Positions 26,676 to 36,045 of a DNA stretch of 64,000 nucleotides are shown here, one piece after another. The stretch comes from Nakamurella flavida (GTDB lineage Bacteria > Actinomycetota > Actinomycetes > Mycobacteriales > Nakamurellaceae), in the NCBI RefSeq assembly GCF_030811475.1, contig NZ_JAUSQV010000001.1, positions 1 through 64,000 on the forward strand, in the 5' to 3' direction. Below the pieces are notes generated by a model. The model saw nothing but the letters and a program-made list of their open reading frames with translations. It did no database searches and was not told where the DNA came from. Made by a program: the position numbers and the translations under genes. Each line of letters begins with the position of its first letter. Within the stretch, counting starts at the first letter, position 1.

Positions 26676-27566
26676 ATGCGGCGGACAGGTGGACTGCTGC
26701 TCCTGGGCCTCGTCGTCCTGCTCGCCGTCGTCCTCCCGGGCGTGATCGGTCGGCCCGTCGGCGGAACGCCGCAGGCTGCGGTGATCCCCGCTCCGTTCGG
26801 CATCGGTGACTGCATCGGTGCGGAGGACGGGGATCCGGCCGACCGTGGTCCGTGGCCCGCGTCCTTCACCCGCGTCGACTGCGCCGGCGACCACTTCGGT
26901 GAGGTGGTCGAGGTGGCCCTGGACGGCGGGTCGTTAGCCCGGCAGTCGAGCCTGGGCATCACCGAACCCGATGTCGGCGCCTGCCGCGGTCCGGCTGTGC
27001 GCTACCTCGGACAGGCCTCACCGGTACTGGCCGACCCGGACCTGGCCCGCTGGGATCCCGTCCCGGCCGGGTCCATCGGCATCGCCGGCCCGACCGCCTT
27101 CCAGCGCTCCGCCGGTCAGACCTGGGTGGCCTGCCTGATCAGCAGTGCGCAGCCCTACCGTGGCTCGGCCGCCGGAGCCTTCTCCGCCGAACGTGTCCTC
27201 CCGGCCGAGCTCGGCACCTGCCTGGCCGATCCGGACGCGGTGCGCTATCCGGTCCTCCCGTGCACCGACCCGCACCGCACGGAGATCCTGGCCACCACGT
27301 CCCTGGACGACGCCGATCTGCTGGGTGACCGCCTCACCGGGTCGTGCACCCGGCTGGCCGAGGCCGTCACCGGACGGGCCCTCGGCCGGCCCGCCGATCT
27401 CGGCGCTGCGGCTCTCGTCGTGCACTTCGAGGACGGCAGCGCCACCGCCGGTCTGCCCGCGGCCGCACCGGTCCGCGGGTGGGCCGCCTGCGTGGTGTCC
27501 GCCGGGCGTGCGCTCGTCGGGTCGACCATCGGTATCGGCGAGGACGCCCTGCCCTGGGCCGGTTGA
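26676..27566 (+). CDS. Septum-formation-family membrane-anchored protein
   Basis: A 296-residue protein with an N-terminal membrane anchor (residues about 5-25, GGLLLLGLVVLLAVVLPGVIG) and an extracellular domain. Repeated Cys motifs, VDCAGDHFGEV and LPCTDPHRTEI, with further Cys at DVGACR and WVACLIS, fit the Septum_form (PF13845) pattern of C-x-x-P-H elements. Despite the family name, a direct role in division is not shown for most members. TATCGT lies five bases before the ATG; no ribosome site, so it is probably leaderless. Confidence 0.75.
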   Translation: MRRTGGLLLLGLVVLLAVVLPGVIGRPVGGTPQAAVIPAPFGIGDCIGAEDGDPADRGPWPASFTRVDCAGDHFGEVVEVALDGGSLARQSSLGITEPDVGACRGPAVRYLGQASPVLADPDLARWDPVPAGSIGIAGPTAFQRSAGQTWVACLISSAQPYRGSAAGAFSAERVLPAELGTCLADPDAVRYPVLPCTDPHRTEILATTSLDDADLLGDRLTGSCTRLAEAVTGRALGRPADLGAAALVVHFEDGSATAGLPAAAPVRGWAACVVSAGRALVGSTIGIGEDALPWAG

Positions 27567-27627
27567 CCGCCGGACCGAGATCGACCGCGTCGCAACGATC
27601 CCACGACGGTCGACGCCGGATGGACGG

Positions 27628-28386
27628 TCAGCCGCCACCGCACCGGAGATCGACGCCCTCGGACAGGGCGTCCATGGCCGCGGTCACCGCCGGGTCGTCG
27701 ATGATCTCCGCGGCCCGGGACATGTCGACGCCGATCGAGTCCTGCGCCGCCTGCCGGATCACGGCCGCTTCGTCGGTGAGGTCGGCGGGCAGGACCCCGT
27801 CCGCCGCGGCGAAGGCCTGATCGATCTCGGCCTGGGTGACCGACCCCCCGGTGATCGGGCCGAGCAGCAACGGCGAGATGGCCAGGAAGCCGTTGAGCGC
27901 ACCCTGGCACTCCGGGGACATCGCTGCCATCTCCTCGTCCATACCGGCGAGGCCGTCCCCACCCCCGGTGCCGTCCTGACCGTCGTCCGTGCCCCCGGGG
28001 GAGTCGGTCCCCGATCCGGTCGTCTCGGCAGCCGTCGACGGGTCGGGCGCTGTCGTCCCCACGAGCGTGGTCGTGGCAGGGGTGCCGGCGAGCTCGCCGG
28101 TGGTCGGATCCCCGGTCTCGGCCCCGGCCGGATCGGACGCGGTGGACGTCGGGGCCGCCGCGGCCGAGGCCTGCCCGGCCGAGGCGGCGGACGACAGGGC
28201 GGCGGCCAGCGCCCCGGCCTGGTCCTGCGTGCTCGAACCGCAGGCGGCCACGGTCAGCAGGACCGCCAACGCACCCGTCGCGGCGCGGAGGCCGGTGCGG
28301 CGGGGGCTGGTGTGACGAAGGGTGGAGGCGGATCTGAGCGGCTGGGCCGGAGTCGGCCGGGGACGGGTCGGGCGGAGACGGTGCAT
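27628..28386 (-). CDS. Lipoprotein with a Ser/Thr/Gly-rich linker and C-terminal helical domain
   Basis: A 252-residue secreted lipoprotein. A long basic N-region (35 residues) precedes a hydrophobic core and the lipobox LTVAAC, so Cys49 or nearby should be lipidated. A 100-residue disordered linker rich in Ala, Thr, Gly and Asp follows. The C-terminal 95 residues (PECQGALNGFLAIS to DLRCGGG) are helical, with two Cys that could form a disulfide. The ATG has AGGAG upstream. I do not recognise the family. Its layout resembles the lipoprotein at 63068-63811. Confidence 0.75.
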   Translation of the reverse strand: MHRLRPTRPRPTPAQPLRSASTLRHTSPRRTGLRAATGALAVLLTVAACGSSTQDQAGALAAALSSAASAGQASAAAAPTSTASDPAGAETGDPTTGELAGTPATTTLVGTTAPDPSTAAETTGSGTDSPGGTDDGQDGTGGGDGLAGMDEEMAAMSPECQGALNGFLAISPLLLGPITGGSVTQAEIDQAFAAADGVLPADLTDEAAVIRQAAQDSIGVDMSRAAEIIDDPAVTAAMDALSEGVDLRCGGG

Positions 28387-28717
28387 CGGACTCTCCTGGG
28401 GTCGGCGCTCGCGCGCGGGCTGACCCCTGACGGAGCGGTCACCGACTCCGCCAGATACCGCTCGGGGAGCCGAGCCTGGAGTGCGGGCCGATCTCGTACG
28501 GCCGTGAGGTCGCCCGAGGCGAGAAGATCCGTCCGCGCGTTCGCGACCCGTGCGGTCGCGAGCAGAGGTTGAGACCGCGAGCGCGCGTCCCGGAACTCAG
28601 GCCCCGGCGGCCGAACGCCCGGGGTTCGGCCCGGCGAGGGACCCCCCGAGCGGACGGACGGTCACACCGACCCGCGCGGCACCACCGGCGACCACCGGCC
28701 CGGGCCGTGGCGCGGGG
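28387..28717. other. Intergenic region, no gene seen
   Basis: About 330 bases upstream of the lipoprotein gene and downstream of the luciferase-like gene. It holds the hairpin TCGCGACC-cgtgc-GGTCGCGA (28541-28561) but no credible open frame or clear promoter. Confidence 0.5.
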
Positions 28718-29845
28718 TCAGGCCGCCCGACGCTGCTGACGCGCCCAGGCCCCGGCGACCAGCTCGAACGAACGGTGTCGGGCCTGGGCGCCGTGCACCC
28801 GGGTGGAGATCATCAGCTCGTTCACTCCCATGCGGGAGACCAGATCGGCCAGCCCGGTGGCGACGGCGTCCGGGGTCCCGGTCACCTCTGTGGCCTGCAT
28901 GGAACGGACCAGATCGAGCTCGGCGGCGCTGTACGGGTAGGCGGCGGCCTGCGCGGGGGTGGGGACTTCCTGCAGTCGCCCGGTGCGCAGAAGCACCATG
29001 GAGAGCGCCCCGGCCATCGACTCGTACCGGGCGGTCGCCTCGTCGTCCGCGGCCAGCGTGGTCACGCCGATCATGCTGTACGGCTCGGCCAGCGTGGCCG
29101 ACGGACGGAACGAGCGACGGTAGACGTCCAGGGCCATCTCGGTGGCCCCGCCGGCGCCGGCGAAGTGGTGGGCGAAGGCGAACGGCATGCCGAGTCGGCC
29201 GGCCAGCCGGGCCGAGTAGTCCGAGGACCCGAGCAGCCACACCGGCAGCGTCCCGGTCACCGCGGGGGTGACCCGGATACGGCCGAAGGGGTGGTCGGCG
29301 GGGAAGTCCCGGCCGAGGAAGTGCTGCAGCTCGGTCAGGCGGTCGGCGAAGTCGTCGTGACGGGGGTCGTCCCCGTCCTCGGTCATCCGGCGGCGGAGGG
29401 CGTAGGCGGTGAGCTGGTCGGTACCGGGGGCGCGGCCCAGGCCGAGGTCGACCCGGCCGGGGTAGAGGTTGTCGAGCGTGCCGAACTGCTCGGCCACGGT
29501 CAGCGGGGCATGGTTCGGGAGCATCACCCCACCCGAACCCAACCGGATGGTGGACGTCCGGGCGCCGATCGCGGCCAGCACGACGGCCGGTGCCGCGGAC
29601 GCCACGGCCGGCATGCCGTGGTGCTCGGCGACCCAGAAGCGCCGGTAGCCCAGGGATTCGGTGAGCACGGCCAGATCGGCCGATTCCCGGAGGGCCTGAC
29701 CGGGCGAGACCCCGACGCCCACCCCGACGAGGTCCAGCACCGAGAGCGGGACGGCTCCGCCCTCGCCGGGTCCGGTGCCGGGCAGCGGGGCGCCGCCGTC
29801 GTGCACACCGGCGGGGGAGGTGAGGGTGCTCGGGCTGGACGTCAT
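28718..29845 (-). CDS. LLM-class (luciferase-like) flavin-dependent oxidoreductase
   Basis: A 375-residue TIM-barrel enzyme of the bacterial luciferase superfamily, using FMN (or F420 in some members). Family features are FWVAEHHGMP, IRLGSGGVMLPNHAPLTVAEQFGTLDNLYPGRVDLGLGRAPG and LLGSSDYSARLAGRLGMPFAFAHHF. These match the MsnO8-type group, whose members are often annotated as alkanal monooxygenase-like. ATG 29845 has AGGAG upstream; the upstream extension has none. The substrate is unknown. It is 115 bases downstream of fdhD on the same strand. Confidence 0.9.
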   Translation of the reverse strand: MTSSPSTLTSPAGVHDGGAPLPGTGPGEGGAVPLSVLDLVGVGVGVSPGQALRESADLAVLTESLGYRRFWVAEHHGMPAVASAAPAVVLAAIGARTSTIRLGSGGVMLPNHAPLTVAEQFGTLDNLYPGRVDLGLGRAPGTDQLTAYALRRRMTEDGDDPRHDDFADRLTELQHFLGRDFPADHPFGRIRVTPAVTGTLPVWLLGSSDYSARLAGRLGMPFAFAHHFAGAGGATEMALDVYRRSFRPSATLAEPYSMIGVTTLAADDEATARYESMAGALSMVLLRTGRLQEVPTPAQAAAYPYSAAELDLVRSMQATEVTGTPDAVATGLADLVSRMGVNELMISTRVHGAQARHRSFELVAGAWARQQRRAA

Positions 29846-29960
29846 GGTGGGTACTCCTGACCGATCGCGAGATCGCGGGCGCGGGGGTGTGCGCACCGCC
29901 TGTCAGGGACAACCCACCGGGCCCCGGCGGGATTCCCCAACGGGCGACGAGGGCCACCCG

Positions 29961-30785
29961 TCAGACGGTGGCGCCCTCGATGCGCTGCTGCCCGCTGTAG
30001 ACGTTGAACCCCGCGGTCGAGGTGAACCCGACGAGGGTCAGGCCGCCGTCGGTGGCCAGTTGCACGGCCAGCGAGGAGGGCGCGGACACGGCGACGAGCA
30101 TGCCGATACCGGCCAGCAGCGCCTTCTGCACCAGCTCGAACGACGCCCGTGACGACGTCAGCAGGGCGTGGTCGGTCAACGGGAAGGTGCCGCCGAGCAT
30201 GCTCGACCCGATGATCTTGTCCACCGCGTTGTGCCGGCCGACGTCCTCCCGCACCGCGCCGAGGGTGCCGTCGGGCCGGACCAGGGCGGCCGCGTGCAGA
30301 CCGCCGGTGCGCTCGAACGCCTTCTGCCGCGTGCGCAGCTCGTCCGGCAGGGCGCTCAGCTGGGCGGGGGACAGGTGGGGCCCGGCACCCAGCGGATGCC
30401 GCATGCGGTGGGTGATGGCGTGCACCGACTCCGAACCGCAGACCCCGCAGGCGGAACTGGTGGTGAACCGGCGAGCCGTCGGGGCCACCGCCGCCGGGTT
30501 CACCAGTTCCACGTCGATGACGTTGTAGGTGTTGCGGCCGTCCTCGTCGGTGCCGTTGCAGTACCGCGCGGAACGGACGTCGTTCGCGGACGTGATCAGG
30601 CCCTCGGCGTGCAGCAGACCGTGGACGAGGTCGATGTCGGCGCCCGGGGTGCGCATGGTGACGCTCAGCGGGGCCCCGTCCAACCGGATCTCCAACGGCT
30701 CCTCACCGGCCACGGAATCGGGGCGGGAGGTGAAGGCGCCGTCGCGGTAACGACGGATGGGGGTGCGGACGGTGACGCGGCTCAT
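29961..30785 (-). CDS. fdhD: FdhD sulfurtransferase for formate dehydrogenase
   Basis: Carries sulfur from the cysteine desulfurase to the molybdenum cofactor of formate dehydrogenase. The 274-residue protein has the essential CGVCG motif (about residue 112) and the conserved AREDVGRHNAVDK-type segment (VREDVGRHNAVDKI). ATG 30785 (MSRVTVRTPIRRY) is the conserved start; the longer frame is rejected. No formate dehydrogenase gene is in this window. Confidence 0.95.
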   Translation of the reverse strand: MSRVTVRTPIRRYRDGAFTSRPDSVAGEEPLEIRLDGAPLSVTMRTPGADIDLVHGLLHAEGLITSANDVRSARYCNGTDEDGRNTYNVIDVELVNPAAVAPTARRFTTSSACGVCGSESVHAITHRMRHPLGAGPHLSPAQLSALPDELRTRQKAFERTGGLHAAALVRPDGTLGAVREDVGRHNAVDKIIGSSMLGGTFPLTDHALLTSSRASFELVQKALLAGIGMLVAVSAPSSLAVQLATDGGLTLVGFTSTAGFNVYSGQQRIEGATV

Positions 30786-30861
30786 GACCCCAGCCTGCCA
30801 CCGCGGCGGCGCGGACCACCCACCCGAGTGCTCCCCGGGTCGGGCTCCGCCCACCGGTCCG

Positions 30862-31344
30862 TCAGCGGCGGACCATCCGGATCTCCAGGATGCCGACCGA
30901 ATCGGTGCGCTCGCCGCCGTCGGGGATGAAGCCGTTGTGCACGTAGAACGCGCTGGCCCGGGGGTTGTCCCGGTAGACCCACAGCGAGGCCGGCTCGTCC
31001 CCGAGGGCGGCGGCCAGCAGCGTGCCCGCCACCCCCGAACCCTGCTCGGCCGAGCGGACGTAGATGGCGTACAGCTCCTGCTCGGCGGCGGGGCCCTCGT
31101 CCCGGTTGGGGCCGGCGATGGCGATCCCGATGACCTCGCCGTCCAGTTCGGCCAGGTAGTGCCGGGCGGCGCCCGAGGTGATCTCCTTGCGCCGCTGGCG
31201 GGCCATGCGCTCCGGGTCGATGCCGTCGAAGCGGTCGGCGCCCCAGAGATCGGCGTAGGCCTCCTTCCAGCAGGCGAGATGGCAGGCGGCGAACGCCTCG
31301 GCGTCCTGTGGTCCGGCCGGTCGCACCGTGGGGGACGAGCTCAC
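30862..31344 (-). CDS. GNAT-family N-acetyltransferase
   Basis: A 160-residue acetyl-CoA-dependent acetyltransferase. The A-motif region reads LYAIYVRSAEQGSGVAGTLLAAAL (Q-x-x-G-x-G/A loop), followed by WVYRDNPRASAFYVHNGFIPDG, the typical B-motif. The acceptor is unknown. The GTG at 31344 has AGGAG six bases upstream. It lies 76 bases from fdhD on the same strand. Confidence 0.9.
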   Translation of the reverse strand: MSSSPTVRPAGPQDAEAFAACHLACWKEAYADLWGADRFDGIDPERMARQRRKEITSGAARHYLAELDGEVIGIAIAGPNRDEGPAAEQELYAIYVRSAEQGSGVAGTLLAAALGDEPASLWVYRDNPRASAFYVHNGFIPDGGERTDSVGILEIRMVRR

Positions 31345-31538
31345 GCACCACTCCTGACTTGCGCGGGGTGACGACGGACTCCGGGGCCGCCCCCCGACAT
31401 CGGCAGCCCCTCCGTAGAAGGGTCAGGTTAGTGCACCTGGCCAGGGGGATCTCGTGCCGTCCCCATGCCGGTCGCCCACCCCGGCGACCGGGATCCGATC
31501 GCGGTCGTCCGTGCGGGATCGCCCCTGGTGGGCGGAGG

Positions 31539-32117
31539 TCAGGAGCCCGGGCGGAGCAGCCGTCCCATGGCGTCCAGACCGAACACCCGGGCGGTGTCCA
31601 CGGGGGTGGTGGTCCCACCGTGGGGGTCGGCGCCGGCGGCGAGGAGATCGGTGACGACGGCCGGGTCGTTCCGGAAGACGGCGGCGGTGAGCGCCGTCTG
31701 GCCGCGGTCGTTGACCCGCTCGGTGTCCGCGCCGCGGGCCAGCAGAGCCCGCACGGTGTCCGGGTGCACGTGGTACGCCGCGAGCATCAGCAGCGAGTCG
31801 CCGGCCGGGCTGGTCAGATTCACCGGCACGCCGGCGTCCAGCAGGTGGGTTAGCTCGTCGGTGCGGCCCGTGCGGGCCAGATCGAGCACGGACTCCAGGA
31901 ACGCGAGTTCGGTGTCGGTCAGTCCGTCATCCGGCCCGCCGTCCGGGTGGGCCGTGTCGGTGGGCCCGGTCTCGGTGTGCGCGGGCTCGGTGTGCGCGGG
32001 CTCGGGGCGGGTCACCTCGGGGCGGGAGCTGCCCTGCTGCGGGTCGCCGTGCCCGGGTCCCGCCGGGGTCGGGTGCTGCGCGGCGGCGGCGGACGGGCTG
32101 TCGGTGGTTCCGGTCAC
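31539..32117 (-). CDS. Ankyrin-repeat protein
   Basis: A 192-residue soluble protein with an acidic, Pro/Thr/His-rich disordered N-terminal third (including a short repeat EPAHTEPAHTE) followed by about three ankyrin repeats: ELTHLLDAGVPVNLTSPAGDSLLMLAAYH, TVRALLARGADTERVNDRGQTALTAAVF and AVVTDLLAAGADPHGG. It should act as a protein-binding module. GTG 32117 is chosen because TAGGCT lies exactly six bases upstream on the minus strand, the geometry of leaderless genes here; the annotated-looking GTG 32123 would abut the -10 box. Confidence 0.85.
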   Translation of the reverse strand: MTGTTDSPSAAAAQHPTPAGPGHGDPQQGSSRPEVTRPEPAHTEPAHTETGPTDTAHPDGGPDDGLTDTELAFLESVLDLARTGRTDELTHLLDAGVPVNLTSPAGDSLLMLAAYHVHPDTVRALLARGADTERVNDRGQTALTAAVFRNDPAVVTDLLAAGADPHGGTTTPVDTARVFGLDAMGRLLRPGS

Positions 32118-32203
32118 CGACACAGCCTAGGTCCGCCGGACCGACCGGCCCGGGCCGCGCGTCGGGCGGGAGGCGGGCCCGTCCGCGGTGGCACCATGGC
32201 CGG

Positions 32204-33130
32204 GTGACCGTGTACCGCGACAGTGCTGTGGTGCTGCGGGTGACCAAGCTCGGCGAGGCCGACCGCATCGTCACCCTGCTCACCCGGCGCACCGGACGGG
32301 TCCGCGCGGTGGCCAAGGGGGTCCGCCGCACCCGCAGCAAGTTCGGCGGCCGGCTGGAGCCCTTCTCGCACGTCGATCTGCAGTTGTACGAGGGCCGCAA
32401 CCTCGACATCGTCACCCAGGCCGTGGCCCTCGACAGCTTCGGCTCGGTGCTGGCCGCGGACTACCCGCGGTACACCGCCGCCACCGCGATCGTCGAGGCC
32501 GCCGAGCGGATGACCGCCGAGGAGCGGGAGCCCTCCCTCAAGCTGTACCTGCTGCTGGTCGGCGCCCTGCGCGCGTTGAGCACCACCGACCGGGAGCCCT
32601 CGCTGGTCCTGGACTCGTTCCTGTTGCGCGCCATGGTGATCGCCGGCTGGGCACCCGCCCTGCGGGAGTGCGCCCGCTGCGGGTCGCCGGGGCCGCACGC
32701 CGCCTTCTCCATCGCCTCCGGCGGCCTGCTCTGCGTGGCCTGCCGCAGTGCCGGGGCCGCCGGCGCCACCCGGCCGGCCTCGTCCTGCGTCGACCTGATG
32801 GCCGCCCTGGCCGCCGGCGACTGGGACCGGGTCGACACCTCGACCGGGGTGCACCGGCGCGAGGCGTCCGGCCTGATCGCCGCCCTGCTGCAGTGGCACC
32901 TGGAGCGGGGTTTGCGCTCCCTGCCGATGGTCGACCGCACCGCGGCCACGCCGTTGGGGCGTCCCCCGGCCGGCCCGTCGGACGGGACCGCGGCGGAGCG
33001 ACCGCAGCCGCCCCGGCTCGACCTCGCCGTTCCCGCCGCCGGTCCCGCCCCGGTGGACGTCTCCCTCCCCGCCGGGCTGTTCGGCCCCGGCACCGCCGAA
33101 CCCCTGCCCGAGGTGGCCGCCCGCTCGTGA
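32204..33130 (+). CDS. recO: DNA repair protein RecO
   Basis: Loads RecA onto SSB-coated DNA with RecF/RecR. The 308-residue protein has the N-terminal OB fold ([37 protein letters not shown]), a helical middle and the zinc motif CARCG...CVACR. The last 70 residues are a Pro/Ala-rich, probably disordered tail, longer than in E. coli. CACCAT lies six bases before the GTG; no ribosome site, so it may be leaderless. It overlaps uppS by four bases (GTGA). Confidence 0.94.
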   Translation: MTVYRDSAVVLRVTKLGEADRIVTLLTRRTGRVRAVAKGVRRTRSKFGGRLEPFSHVDLQLYEGRNLDIVTQAVALDSFGSVLAADYPRYTAATAIVEAAERMTAEEREPSLKLYLLLVGALRALSTTDREPSLVLDSFLLRAMVIAGWAPALRECARCGSPGPHAAFSIASGGLLCVACRSAGAAGATRPASSCVDLMAALAAGDWDRVDTSTGVHRREASGLIAALLQWHLERGLRSLPMVDRTAATPLGRPPAGPSDGTAAERPQPPRLDLAVPAAGPAPVDVSLPAGLFGPGTAEPLPEVAARS

Positions 33131-34038
33131 TCGGATCCCGTCGCACCCCCGCCCCGTCCGGCACCGCCGCTTCCCGCACGGCCGGCGAGCGTCCCGCCGC
33201 ACCGACCCCGCACCCGAGTGGGGCCGTCCCGCCCGCCCTGCCCGCCGATGCGGTACCCGCGCACGTCGCCCTCGTCATGGACGGCAACGGCCGGTGGGCC
33301 CGCTCCCGTGGACTGCCGCGGACCGAGGGGCACAAGCGCGGCGAGGCCGCCCTGTTCGACGTGGTCGAGGGGGCCATCGAGCTGGGCGTCACCCATCTCT
33401 CGGCCTACGCGTTCTCCACCGAGAACTGGAAGCGCTCGCCCGACGAGGTGCGCTTCCTCATGGGCTTCAATCGCGACGTCATCCGCCGCCGCCGGGACTC
33501 CATGCACGAGCTGGGGGTCCGGGTGCGCTGGGCCGGCCGCCGGCCGCGGCTCTGGCGCAGCGTGATCACCGAGCTGGAGGAGGCCGAACGGATGACGGCC
33601 GGCAACTCGGTGCTCACCCTGACCATGTGCGTGAACTACGGCGGCCGGGCCGAGATCGCCGACGCCGCACGGGCCATCGCGATCGACGCGGCCGCCGGAC
33701 GACTGCGCCCGGACAAGGTCGACGAGCGCACCGTGGCCCGCTACCTCGACGAGCCGGACATGCCCGATGTCGATCTGTTCCTGCGGTCCTCCGGTGAGCA
33801 GCGCACCAGCAACTTCCTGCTGTGGCAGTCCGCCTACGCCGAGCTCGTCTTCCTCGACACGCTCTTCCCGGACTTCGACCGCCGCGATCTGTGGCGGGCC
33901 TGCGAGATCTACGCCGCCAGGACCCGGCGCTTCGGCGGGGTGCTCCCCGGTGACCCGTCCCCCGGCGACCCCCGGGCCGGCGCGGCCACGTCCCCGGCCA
34001 CCGAACAGGGCGAGACGACCGGGTCGGGGCGGTCGTGA
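33127..34038 (+). CDS. uppS: Isoprenyl (polyprenyl) diphosphate synthase, Z-type
   Basis: Condenses isopentenyl diphosphate to long Z-prenyl diphosphates, the carrier lipid for peptidoglycan and other wall polymers. The 303-residue protein has MDGNGRWA with catalytic Asp52, the conserved [15 protein letters not shown] and the C-terminal [21 protein letters not shown]. The first 40 residues are a Pro/Ala-rich extension not found in E. coli UppS. The start GTG overlaps the recO stop, and the stop overlaps the next start, so the genes are translationally coupled. Confidence 0.95.
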   Translation: MIGSRRTPAPSGTAASRTAGERPAAPTPHPSGAVPPALPADAVPAHVALVMDGNGRWARSRGLPRTEGHKRGEAALFDVVEGAIELGVTHLSAYAFSTENWKRSPDEVRFLMGFNRDVIRRRRDSMHELGVRVRWAGRRPRLWRSVITELEEAERMTAGNSVLTLTMCVNYGGRAEIADAARAIAIDAAAGRLRPDKVDERTVARYLDEPDMPDVDLFLRSSGEQRTSNFLLWQSAYAELVFLDTLFPDFDRRDLWRACEIYAARTRRFGGVLPGDPSPGDPRAGAATSPATEQGETTGSGRS

Positions 34039-35063
34039 ACGCGCCCACCCGGACGGCCGGACCCACTCCCGGTGGCGTCCCGGCGCCTCCCCGCAAGGGG
34101 TACCGCCCCGGCTCGCTGGAGATCTTCGGCCTCGTGCTCGTCGTGGCCATCGTCTTCCGCGGGCCGCTGGCTACCCTGCTCGACCGGCCCGCCATGCAGA
34201 CCTGGTCGACGGTGTTCGTGGCCGTCGTGGTCCAGGCGACCCCGTTCCTCGTGCTCGGGGTGGTGGTGTCCGGCGCGATCGCCGCGTTCGTGCCCGCCCG
34301 GGTCTTCCGCCGGTTGATGCCCGAGCGGGAGGCGCTCGCCGTCCCCGTCGCCGGGTTGTGCGGCGTGGCCCTGCCGGGCTGCGAGTGCGGGTCGGTGCCC
34401 ATCGCCAACCGACTGATGGAACGGGGCGTGCCCGCGTCGGCGGCCCTGGCCTTCCTGCTGTCCGCACCCGCGGTCAACCCGATCGTGCTGGTGGCCACGG
34501 CCATCGCGTTCCCCACCGAACCGGGCATGGTCTGGGCCCGGCTGATCGCCGGCCTGCTCACCGCGATGGTGGTGGGCTGGATCTGGCAGCGCATCGGCCG
34601 GCCGGACTGGATGCGCCCGCGACCGCGGTTCGCCGAACAGGAGTCGACCGGCGGCTGGCGGGTGTTCCTCTCCACCATGCTCGGCGACTTCGCCCAGGCC
34701 GCCGGCTTCCTGGTCGTCGGCGCGGCCGCCGCCGCCGCGTTCAACGTGCTCGCCCGCCGGTGGATGGACGAGCACATCGCCTCGTCCATCGTGCTGTCGA
34801 TCCTGCTCATGGCCGCGTTGGCGTTCATCCTGGCGCTGTGCTCGGAGGCCGACGCCTTCGTCGCGGCGGCGTTCTCGTCGATCCCCGTGGTCGGCAAGCT
34901 GGTCTTCCTCACCGTCGGCCCGGCCGTCGACGTGAAGCTGGTCGCCATGCAGGCGGGTACCTTCGGACGTCGGTTCACCGTGCGGTTCGCACCGTTGACC
35001 TTCGTCGTCGCCATCGTCATCGGGACGGGTGTGGGACTGCTGTTCTGGGGAGGACGACTGTGA
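34035..35063 (+). CDS. Permease of the YraQ/DUF318 (ArsP_1) family
   Basis: A 342-residue polytopic membrane protein with about eight helices. Family motifs are [41 protein letters not shown] in the first half and [20 protein letters not shown] in the second, the characteristic pseudo-repeat with conserved Cys. The transported species is unproven: relatives have been linked to organoarsenicals and metals. It overlaps uppS and the next gene by four bases each. Confidence 0.88.
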   Translation: MNAPTRTAGPTPGGVPAPPRKGYRPGSLEIFGLVLVVAIVFRGPLATLLDRPAMQTWSTVFVAVVVQATPFLVLGVVVSGAIAAFVPARVFRRLMPEREALAVPVAGLCGVALPGCECGSVPIANRLMERGVPASAALAFLLSAPAVNPIVLVATAIAFPTEPGMVWARLIAGLLTAMVVGWIWQRIGRPDWMRPRPRFAEQESTGGWRVFLSTMLGDFAQAAGFLVVGAAAAAAFNVLARRWMDEHIASSIVLSILLMAALAFILALCSEADAFVAAAFSSIPVVGKLVFLTVGPAVDVKLVAMQAGTFGRRFTVRFAPLTFVVAIVIGTGVGLLFWGGRL

Positions 35064-36043
35064 CCGTGCCGGCCGACACCCCGCTCGACCCGGCCCCGGA
35101 GCGCGCGGCTTCGCCGTCGCGGGGCGGGATGAACTCCGAGACCCAGTCCATCGTGGTGGCCATGCTCGGTGGACTGCTCGTCGCGATCACCCTGTCGGGT
35201 CGGTTCACCTCCTACGTGAAGCCGGGCTTCGCGCCCCTGCTGCTCGTCGGTGGCGGCATCCTCGTGGTCGTCGGCCTGCTCAGCCTGGTCATGGCCGTGC
35301 GGGCGGAGTCCCGGGCGCACCGGGCGGGCGCAGACCCCGACCACCAGAACCATGGGGACCATGGGATTCGGCACGACGGCCAGGCCGTCGGCCACCCGGG
35401 TGCAGGCGGTACCGACGCCCACGGGCACGACCACGCCCACTCCCGGGCGCCCTGGCTGATGCTCGTCCCGGTGTTGGTGCTGCTCCTCGTCGCCCCGCCC
35501 GCGCTGGGCGCCGACTCGGTGAGCCGGACCGCACGATCCCAGGCGCTGTCCGGGGTCGACCTCGTCGCCGCGGACACGCCCGTCTCGCAGCGGGCCACGA
35601 TGGGCGGTGCGGCCGCCCGGGCCAACGGCGGGACGGCGGCCACCGGGACCGGCGCCGCCGGGGGTGGCATGGCCTTCGCCCCGCTGCCGGACGGGACGAA
35701 TCCCGACCTGGGCCTGCAGCAGGTGGTCCTGCGTGCGCTCTACGACCCGACCCAGCAACTCGCGACCACGCCCGTCACCGTCACGGGGTTCATCGCACCG
35801 GCCGGTGACGGATTCAGCGGCGGGTGGTCGATCGCCCGCATGGTCATCAACTGTTGCGCGGCCGACGCCAACCCCATGCAGATCCACCTCGAGGGAACCG
35901 CACCGGCCCCGGAGAACACCTGGGTGAGCGCCGTGGTCACCACGGTCCCCGGGACGGGCTCGGCGGCGAACAACTACGTCCCGACGGTCACCCTGGTCTC
36001 GCTGACGACCGTCCTGCAGCCCGCCGACCCCTACGAGCACTGA
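35060..36043 (+). CDS. TIGR03943-family putative permease subunit
   Basis: A 327-residue protein with two hydrophobic hairpins in the first 150 residues, split by a His/Asp-rich cytoplasmic or periplasmic stretch (HQNHGDHGIRHDG, then HGHDHAHSRAP) that could bind metal. The C-terminal domain (VTVTGFIAPAGDGFSGGWSIARMVINCCAADANPM) is the conserved soluble part with a Cys-Cys pair. It is always a partner of DUF318-type permeases in the cases I recall, and here it overlaps the permease gene by four bases. A metal-related transport role is inference. Confidence 0.85.
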   Translation: MTVPADTPLDPAPERAASPSRGGMNSETQSIVVAMLGGLLVAITLSGRFTSYVKPGFAPLLLVGGGILVVVGLLSLVMAVRAESRAHRAGADPDHQNHGDHGIRHDGQAVGHPGAGGTDAHGHDHAHSRAPWLMLVPVLVLLLVAPPALGADSVSRTARSQALSGVDLVAADTPVSQRATMGGAAARANGGTAATGTGAAGGGMAFAPLPDGTNPDLGLQQVVLRALYDPTQQLATTPVTVTGFIAPAGDGFSGGWSIARMVINCCAADANPMQIHLEGTAPAPENTWVSAVVTTVPGTGSAANNYVPTVTLVSLTTVLQPADPYEH

Positions 36044-36045
36044 TC

